Positions 58,346-64,000 of a stretch of 64,000 bases of DNA are shown piece by piece. Both the position numbers and the translations under genes were made by a program. The DNA comes from Cupriavidus lacunae (lineage in GTDB: Bacteria; Pseudomonadota; Gammaproteobacteria; Burkholderiales; Burkholderiaceae). Numbering within the stretch: position 1 is the first letter of the stretch; every line of letters starts with the position of its first letter. Where the stretch lies: NCBI RefSeq assembly GCF_003353055.1, contig NZ_QKWJ01000020.1, positions 57,102 to 121,101 on the forward strand, read 5' to 3'. The notes under the pieces were generated by a model. It was not told the origin of the DNA, searched no databases, and was given only the letters and a program-made list of their open reading frames with translations.

Positions 58346-58610
58346 CGCCCCTAAAGGGGCGAGTCACTTTTCCCCGAGCGGGAAAAGTAACCAAAAGCGC
58401 GTTTACTTGCCCTGCGGGCGGCAACTTTTATCGTAGTGTGCCGGGGTTTTCGTACGGGGATTGGCTTCAGAGCATAGCAACATTGCCTTCGCGTGGGGCA
58501 CGCAGGGCCACGCTCCGGTACGCGGCTTTTGCAGGCCGTTGGCTACTTGATGCGGGATAGGGGTGGCAGAGGCACGAGGCTCCCCAATTGGGCCTGATTT
58601 TTTATGGTGC
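58346..58610. repeat. Interspersed-repeat-like block after ettA
   Basis: The 484-base gap 58219-58702 has no solid gene. It contains hairpin CGCCCC-TAAA-GGGGCG (58346-58361), then ACTTTTCCC/GGGAAAAGT (58366-58388), then AAAGTAACCAAAAGCGCG and a mixed stretch. The arrangement (short palindrome, fold-back, AAAGTAACCAAAAG) resembles a family of dispersed non-coding repeats that I have seen in Cupriavidus, Burkholderia and Xanthomonas genomes. Copy number cannot be judged here. Confidence 0.5.
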
Positions 58611-58702
58611 TTCGCTTCGGGAAGCAGTGGGCTGGCTGTCCACAATTCTGAAAAATGCCGCCAATCCGTCGGCATTAGCGTGATGCCGGATAAGTTGGGC
58701 GG

Positions 58703-59564
58703 ATGCGAAAGTCAATCCACCTCCTCATCCTGAAGCGGCCACGCTGGCGTCATGGCAGACTGCCACTCGAAGTGCGGCAGGACCGTGAATATCCTTTCCC
58801 AGGGTCGGCCGGGTCGCCACACTTCCTCTATCGTTCCGATGCCGAACTCAAGGCTCATCCGAGCTACAAGGCTGCCAAAGCCGGAAGCACGGATGCAGCG
58901 ATACAACTGATTGTCGACCTCGCTCCGCCGCTGGTGGCAAGGTTGCTCGACGAGGGATTCCCGAGTTCCTGCATCTTCGTGGCGCCACAAGCGAGAGAAG
59001 CCGAAGGCGAGAATGCCATCCCGCAAGTCCTGGCTATGTATTTGCACCACGACCTGGACGGAGCGGTCGATGAATCCATCGTGCAGACAACAAAGGTGTT
59101 CCACACCGGCACAGACCCAATGGAGCGGATGAATCTGCGCGCCCGCTTTTCTGGATATGTGGTGCCCGGTGGGCGCTATGTGCTGGTGGACGACGTTACT
59201 ACGATGGGGGGCACGCTTGCGGAGCTGGCTAACTACATCCAGAGCCACCATGGCGGTGTGATTGCTGCGATCGTCCTCGTGTGCGCAGGGCGCTCTGGTA
59301 GACTGGGTGGCACCCAGAAAGGTAATTCTTGAACTGGAAAGGAGGTACGGTGATGAAATCCGCAAGATCTTCGGCATTGCCACCAACGCCCTCACCGCGG
59401 ATGAAGCGGGATACCTCATCGGTTTCCGTACATCTGACGAAATCCGAAATCGCCGAGCTAAGGCGGAACAAGAAACGCATCTCAGACTTGGCTCGAAAGG
59501 CATTCAGCTCGATGAACCTGAAGGGCAAGTAAGGCCCATACGCTCCGGGCGCCGCCAGCGGTGA
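58703..59564 (+). pseudogene. Phosphoribosyltransferase-like gene interrupted by a +1 frameshift
   Basis: The first part (58703-about 59307) encodes a PRTase-type protein with the PRPP-loop VLVDDVTTMGGTLAELANYI near residue 165. The frame then runs into GTQKGNS and stops at 59340. From about 59307 the +1 frame continues plausibly with APRKVILELERRYGDEIRKI and ALTADEAGYLIGFRTSDEI to 59564. Deleting one G in the GGG at 59305-59307 would restore a single protein of about 286 residues. This is either a real inactivating frameshift, a programmed shift or a sequence error. Functional class is inferred from the PRTase motif only. Confidence 0.72.
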
Positions 59565-59581
59565 GTATCCGCGCATGAAAC

Positions 59582-59615
59582 AAAAAGCCCCGACTCAAAT
59601 GAGCGGGGCTTTTTG
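59582..59615. terminator. Bidirectional terminator
   Basis: AAAAAGCCCCG-A-CTC and GAG-CGGGGCTTTTT form a stem with a one-base bulge and AAAT loop between the convergent frameshifted PRTase gene and the metallophosphoesterase gene. Confidence 0.88.
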
Positions 59616-59659
59616 CTGCGCCATGCCTGCGATAATTCTCTGCCTTCAACGGCAATTTC

Positions 59660-60808
59660 CTACCCAGCCCGCACCAACCTCACCCGCGTAATCTCCGACG
59701 GCGCCCCAAACCGCTTCGGCGGCCCCCAATACCCGGTGCCGCGGCTGACATAGATCCACAGCGAACCATGCCGCACCAGTCCGGCGGTGTAGGGCTGCTG
59801 CATCGGCACGAACAGGTTCCACGGCCAGAACTGGCCGCCGTGGGTGTGGCCGGACAATTGCAGGTCGAAGCCCGCTTCGGCCGCGGCGGGCGCGGTGCGT
59901 GGCTGGTGGGCCAGCAGCACGCGTGCGCCGGCGTGTGCCGGGGCGCCGGCGATGGCGCGGTGCGGGTCGCTGCGGTGGCTTTCGTGGAAGCGGCCGGCGG
60001 AGTAGTCGGTCACGCCGCCCAGCACCAGCGCGTCGCCGTCGTGCTGCAGCACCACGTGCTCGTTCATCAGCACACGCACGCCCAGGCGGCGCAGTTCGGT
60101 GATCCACGGTTCCGCGCCGGAGTAGTACTCGTGGTTGCCGGTGACGAAGTAGGTGCCGTGGCGCGCCTGCAGCCGGGCCAGCGGCGCGGTGTGGGCGGAC
60201 AGTTCGCGCACGGTGCCGTCGACGAGGTCGCCGGTGATGGCGACGGCGTCGGCGTTCAGGCTGTTGACGCGGTCGACGATGCGGTCGAGGTAGGGCCGCT
60301 TGATGGTGGGCCCGACATGGATGTCGCTGATCTGCGCGATGGTGAAGCCGTGCAGGGCTTCGGGCAGGCCGGCCACCGGCACGTCGACGTCGACCACGCG
60401 CGCCAGCCGGCGCGCATTGATATAGCCGGCCAGCGTGACCAGCAAGGCCAGTAGCGGCACCGCCACGGCGCTGTCCGCGGACAGGCCGGGCGCGTGCCAG
60501 CCGAGCAGTTGCCCGGCCAGCCAGGCGGCGGCCAGCGCCACGTCGCGTACCAGCGTCAGCACCAGCAGCGATGAGAAGAATCCCATCGCCAGCATGCCGA
60601 TCCAGGAAACCAGGTCCGACCAGGGCTGGCTGACGCGCCGCGCCAGCAGCCCGGCCGGCAGCAGGGCGCAGGAGAGCGCCAGCCAGGCGACGGCCAGGGC
60701 CTTGACCGCCATCGGCACCGGCATCGCCGGCAGCAGGCGCAGCCCGATATAGCCGTGCAGCAGGGCTGTCACGAGGGCGGCTGTCAGGATGGTGGTGCGT
60801 GGAGGCAT
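59660..60808 (-). CDS. Membrane-anchored metallophosphoesterase (YkuE/YaeI-like)
   Basis: This 382-residue protein has about four N-terminal hydrophobic segments (roughly residues 5-135) and a calcineurin-type phosphoesterase domain. The metal motifs are ISDIHVGPTI, TGDLVDGTV, GNHEYYSG and SGHTHGGQFWPW, in the expected order. Relatives hydrolyse UDP-diacylglucosamine-type or other phosphoesters at the membrane. I chose the ATG at 60808 (MPPRTTILTAALVTALLHGY), where the hydrophobic N-terminus begins, though no strong ribosome-binding site is seen; the frame remains open far upstream in Arg/Pro-rich sequence. Confidence 0.88.
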   Translation of the reverse strand: MPPRTTILTAALVTALLHGYIGLRLLPAMPVPMAVKALAVAWLALSCALLPAGLLARRVSQPWSDLVSWIGMLAMGFFSSLLVLTLVRDVALAAAWLAGQLLGWHAPGLSADSAVAVPLLALLVTLAGYINARRLARVVDVDVPVAGLPEALHGFTIAQISDIHVGPTIKRPYLDRIVDRVNSLNADAVAITGDLVDGTVRELSAHTAPLARLQARHGTYFVTGNHEYYSGAEPWITELRRLGVRVLMNEHVVLQHDGDALVLGGVTDYSAGRFHESHRSDPHRAIAGAPAHAGARVLLAHQPRTAPAAAEAGFDLQLSGHTHGGQFWPWNLFVPMQQPYTAGLVRHGSLWIYVSRGTGYWGPPKRFGAPSEITRVRLVRAG

Positions 60809-61160
60809 GGGGGGCGGGGCCAGGGTGGAGTCTTCAAAGATGAGGCCGCAGGGGGGCGGCTTCAAGGGGCGGGGCGGTGGCGTCAGGCCAAGCAAGATGC
60901 ACACCCGCCTCGCCTGCGCGCGTCGCAATGGCGCATTGCGGGTTGACATGGCGGCCCACGCCCCGACTCCTTCTTGTACGAAGGCCGCTATCAATGGTCC
61001 GCCATGCATGCCCATGCCGCCGGATGATCTGTCTTTTTTCTGCCAGATCCTGAATGTTTTCGAATCAGATTGTTCGCCTTGGCGGCCTAATTTAGATTCG
61101 CGGGATGGGCCGCCTGTTGTGCAGCATCGTGCTCGCGATGCCGGCCAGCCGGCGCAGGCC
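60809..61160. other. Divergent intergenic region
   Basis: This 352-base gap separates the metallophosphoesterase and the secreted repeat protein and should hold both promoters. The left half is GC-rich and polypurine-like; the right half has an AT-richer stretch (about 61030-61100). A clear -35/-10 pair could not be fixed. Both strands are open but the translations lack any family pattern. Confidence 0.45.
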
Positions 61161-63557
61161 ATGTCTTTTCGCATGAAGCAGACCAGCGCCGTGATCGCCG
61201 CGGCGTGGTTTGCGCTTGCCCCGCTCAGCCTGCAGGCCGCCGCGCCGCCCAAGCCAACCGCGGCGGCACTGGCCTGGCCGCGTAACTTTGACGCCGCCAC
61301 CGATCATGTGGAGTTGTATCAACCCCAGATCGAGACCTGGGAGGGCAACCGGCTGTCCGGGCGTGCGGCGGTCGCGGTAGGCGAGAAGTTGGGTTCGCCG
61401 ACCTACGGCGTGGTTCATTTCTCGGCCACCGGCGATATCGACAAGCCCTCCGGGCTGGTGCAGCTGACCCGGATCACGGTGGACAGCGTCGACGTCCCGA
61501 CCAAGCCCGACGCCGCCGATCGGGTGCGCCAGGCGCTGGTGTCGCGGCTGCCGGCCAATGGGCTGACGGTGCCGCTGGACCAGTTGCAGGCCAGCTACGC
61601 GGTGTCGCAGCAACTAGCCAAGGCCGGCCGCGTGGCGGTGCGCAATGACGCGCCGCAGATCCTCTTTGCCACCACGCCCACGCTGCTGGTGCTGGTCGAC
61701 GGCGAGCCGGCCTGGCACACCGTGCCGGGCACGCAGTACGAACGCGCGTTGAACAGCCGCGCGCTGCTGCTGCGCGAGGCGGGTGGAGAACTGCACCTGA
61801 AGGCGGCCGGTTACTGGTATCGCTCCGAATCCGCCGGCGGCGCCTGGGAAGTGATGACGAGCGTGCCCCAGGCTTTGGAAAGCGCGGCGACCAAGGCGGC
61901 GGCCGGCATGAAGCCCGACACGATGCTGCCGGCCGACGGCAAGCGGCCGGCCAAGGCGCCGGCAATCCTATTCGCCACGCAGCCGACCGAGCTGGTCGTC
62001 ACCAGCGGCGCGCCGCAGATGGCGCCGGTGAGCGGGGTCAGCCTGCTGACGATGTCCAATGCCGACCACGCGGTCTTTGTCGATCCCGCCGCCAACCAGT
62101 ATTACGTGCTGGTCTCGGGCCGCTGGTTCCGCGCGCTGATGCTGACCGGGCCGTGGCAGTACGTGCCCGGCAGCCAGCTGCCGGCGGACTTCGCCAGGAT
62201 CCCGCCGACCGACCCCAAGGCCAATGTGCTGGTCTCGGTGCCCGGCACGCCGCAGGCGCGCGAGGCCGAGATCGCCGCGACCATTCCGCAGACCGCCACG
62301 GTGTCGCGCAGCAAGGCCAGCCTGGCGGTGGCATATGACGGCGCGCCGCGCTTTACGCCGATCACCGGCACTTCGCTCAGCTACGCGGTCAATACCGGCA
62401 CGCCGGTGATCGAGGTCGACAGCAGCCACTACTACGCGGTGGCCAATGGTGTCTGGTTCACCGCGCCGGCACCGTCCGGCCCGTGGCACGTGGCCACCGA
62501 GGTGCCGTCAGCGATCTACACCATCCCGCCGACCTCGCCGGTGTACTACGTGACCTACGTGCGCATCTACTCGGTCACGCCCGAGACCGTGGTGGTGAGC
62601 TACACCCCCGGCTACATGGGCGTGGTGGTCAGCGCCGACGGCACCGTGGTCTACGGCACCGGCTATGTCTATCCGCCCTACGTGGGCGCGGTCTACTACG
62701 GCTACCCGGCCACCTATGGCTATGGCGCCGGCTTTGGCATCGGCATGGCCGAGGGCTTTGCCTTCGGCTTCGCCGCGGGCGCGTTCTGGGGGGCGGCCTC
62801 GCCCTACTGGGGCCCGTACTGGTGGGGCGGCGGGTACAACTGGAACTACGTCAACGTGAACCAGGCCAATTTCTACGGCCGCTGGGGCCAGGGCACCGTG
62901 ACCCACGCCCAGGGCTGGAACGCCTGGACCGGCACAGAATGGCGCGGCACCGCCGGCGCCGGCTACAACCCGGCCACCGGGGCGCGCTACCAGGGCAGCC
63001 GCGGTGCGGCGTTCAATCCCTATTCGGGCAACTATGCGGCGGGCCGCCAGGGCTCGTTCGCCAACCCGTCGACCGGGCGCGAAGGCGCCGCGCGCGGCGG
63101 CGTGGCCGGCAACACCTACACCGGCAACTACGCCGCCGGCCGCCAGGCGGCGGGCTACAACGCCCAGACCGGCCGCGTCGGCGCGGCCGAGGTCGGCATT
63201 GCCGGCAATACGCAGACCGGCCAGCACACCGCCGGCAGCCGCGGCTTTGTGGCCAACCCGGACAAGAACAATGCGGTGGTGTGGAACAACGGCAACGTGT
63301 ATGCCGGGCACGACGGCTCGGTCTACCAGCACACCGACGACGGCTGGCAGAAGCACACCCCCGGCGGCTGGGAGCCCGTGCAGCCCAATAACGACGCGAC
63401 CGCCCGGCTGGAGCAGCAGCGCCAGGCGCGCGAGGTGGGGCAGCAGCGCTTCCAGGGCACGGCCCAGCAGTGGCAGGGGCGCAGCGGTGGTGGCGGCTTT
63501 GGTGGCGGTGCCGGGGGCTTGCGCGGCGGCGGTTTCCATGGCGGGTTCCGCCGCTGA
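61161..63557 (+). CDS. Secreted multi-repeat protein of unknown function
   Basis: This 798-residue protein has a signal peptide (MSFRMKQTSAVIAAAWFALA, cleaved after LQAAA). Its globular part carries three or more related units of about 90 residues, each with an ILFATxPT-type start and a Tyr/Trp turn (GYWYRSES, SGRWFRALMLTGPW, NGVWFTAPAPSGPW). A Gly/Tyr/Trp-rich middle (about 500-590, GYGAGFGIGM) and a Gly/Asn/Thr repeat tail (TGNYAAGRQ, three times) follow, ending in a Gly/Arg-rich tail. The first ATG of two (61161, 61173) was used. I do not recognise a characterised family; surface or matrix association is a guess. Confidence 0.8.
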   Translation: MSFRMKQTSAVIAAAWFALAPLSLQAAAPPKPTAAALAWPRNFDAATDHVELYQPQIETWEGNRLSGRAAVAVGEKLGSPTYGVVHFSATGDIDKPSGLVQLTRITVDSVDVPTKPDAADRVRQALVSRLPANGLTVPLDQLQASYAVSQQLAKAGRVAVRNDAPQILFATTPTLLVLVDGEPAWHTVPGTQYERALNSRALLLREAGGELHLKAAGYWYRSESAGGAWEVMTSVPQALESAATKAAAGMKPDTMLPADGKRPAKAPAILFATQPTELVVTSGAPQMAPVSGVSLLTMSNADHAVFVDPAANQYYVLVSGRWFRALMLTGPWQYVPGSQLPADFARIPPTDPKANVLVSVPGTPQAREAEIAATIPQTATVSRSKASLAVAYDGAPRFTPITGTSLSYAVNTGTPVIEVDSSHYYAVANGVWFTAPAPSGPWHVATEVPSAIYTIPPTSPVYYVTYVRIYSVTPETVVVSYTPGYMGVVVSADGTVVYGTGYVYPPYVGAVYYGYPATYGYGAGFGIGMAEGFAFGFAAGAFWGAASPYWGPYWWGGGYNWNYVNVNQANFYGRWGQGTVTHAQGWNAWTGTEWRGTAGAGYNPATGARYQGSRGAAFNPYSGNYAAGRQGSFANPSTGREGAARGGVAGNTYTGNYAAGRQAAGYNAQTGRVGAAEVGIAGNTQTGQHTAGSRGFVANPDKNNAVVWNNGNVYAGHDGSVYQHTDDGWQKHTPGGWEPVQPNNDATARLEQQRQAREVGQQRFQGTAQQWQGRSGGGGFGGGAGGLRGGGFHGGFRR

Positions 63558-63571
63558 CCCAGGGCCAGGCA

Positions 63572-63595
63572 GCCCGCGCGGCCACCCGCGCGGGC
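63572..63595 (+). terminator. GC hairpin after the repeat protein
   Basis: Perfect 10-bp arms GCCCGCGCGG and CCGCGCGGGC surround CCAC, 15 bases after the stop. There is no T-run, so termination strength is uncertain. Confidence 0.6.
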
Positions 63596-63772
63596 CCACG
63601 CGAAAGCAGTAAAGACGTCCGCAAAAGAATTGAATTGGCACCTGCGGGGCCGGGCCTTACCCTGCCGGTGAAGACGCGGGCGCGGCCGCCGGGCCGGCGC
63701 GGCAGGACATTGCCATACCTCCGGCATGCGCGCGCAGCCATCGCATGCATAACCATGGCGGGAGAGGGATCT

Positions 63773-64000
63773 GTGAACACTGCTTTCCACTGGCGCGGTG
63801 CGCTCTGGCTGGCCTGCGCAATGACGCTGGCAGCCTGCGGCAAGGACAAACCGGCGGCCCACGCGCCGCCAGCCGCCGAAGTCGGCGTGATCACCGTGGC
63901 GCTGCGCGACGTGCCCATCGTCTACGACTTTGTCGGCCAGACGCAAAGTTCGCAGCAGGTGGAGATCCGGGCCCGGGTCAATGGCTTCCTGGACCAGCGC
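63773..64000 (+). CDS. RND efflux periplasmic adaptor lipoprotein (3' truncated)
   Basis: The first 76 codons of a membrane-fusion protein are visible. There is a signal peptide with lipobox LAAC (about residue 22), and then the AcrA-like start EVGVITVALRDVPIVYDFVG followed by the SQQVEIRARVNGFLDQR lipoyl/barrel-sandwich block. That fits the periplasmic adaptor of an RND multidrug exporter; the pump should lie beyond the window. I chose the GTG at 63773 because GGAGAGGG lies 5 bases upstream; an in-frame ATG 18 bases upstream has no such site. Confidence 0.87.
   Translation, partial: MNTAFHWRGALWLACAMTLAACGKDKPAAHAPPAAEVGVITVALRDVPIVYDFVGQTQSSQQVEIRARVNGFLDQR

Overview
The window looks like chromosomal DNA of a high-GC betaproteobacterium of the Burkholderiaceae, most likely Cupriavidus. 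I base this on the GC-rich codon use, the gene order mla(D-A-C-B) / ABC exporter / ibaG / murA / hisGDCB-marC-hisHAFIE / DUF4870 / hinT / tatABC / porin / degS-like / nif3 / mscL / petABC / sspAB, the short HisG form, and the abundance of Bug (TctC) and TRAP solute-binding proteins. The genus is an inference from remembered gene order, not from a search.

Region 1 (1-25.6 kb) is conserved housekeeping DNA. It starts inside mlaD and carries the Mla phospholipid-transport genes, a two-gene ABC exporter, ibaG, murA, the full histidine operon with marC inserted before hisH, a small membrane protein, a HIT hydrolase and the Tat translocase. These all read rightward with short gaps or ATGA overlaps. 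A terminator closes the run after tatC. Then come a highly expressed porin with a double terminator, a leftward DegS-like protease, nif3, mscL, the cytochrome bc1 operon petABC, sspAB and a tRNA-Thr(UGU).

Region 2 (25.7-38.9 kb) is accessory regulation and transport. It holds an OmpR/sensor-kinase pair next to a four-repeat DUF347 membrane protein, and a two-gene TRAP transporter with fused DctQM. A LytS/LytTR-like pair follows, with a free-standing 2TM-domain homologue facing it. A GntR/FadR regulator with a clean upstream palindrome precedes an amidase and a Bug binding protein. Two small lipoproteins close the region.

Region 3 (38.9-55.6 kb) is the most interesting part. It combines a cyclic-amidine deaminase, two NCS2 nucleobase-type permeases, a three-subunit molybdenum hydroxylase in one operon with UbiX (prenyl-FMN synthase) and a His-rich COG0523 GTPase, a UbiD decarboxylase, and two tandem amidohydrolase_2 proteins, one of which has lost its HxH metal motif. 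LysR and AraC regulators sit among them. Together these suggest import, hydroxylation, decarboxylation, deamination and hydrolysis of a nucleobase-like N-heterocyclic carboxylate. A pterin-6-carboxylate or related substrate is one coherent but unproven idea. A 49-codon ORF with a perfect Shine-Dalgarno and a patch of nested inverted repeats lies at the left edge.

Region 4 (55.6-64 kb) has a YgjP-type metallopeptidase, a tiny zinc-ribbon protein with a natural His7 tail, the ABC-F factor EttA, a block of interspersed repeats, a frameshifted phosphoribosyltransferase, a membrane metallophosphoesterase, a secreted multi-repeat protein and the start of an RND adaptor lipoprotein running off the end.
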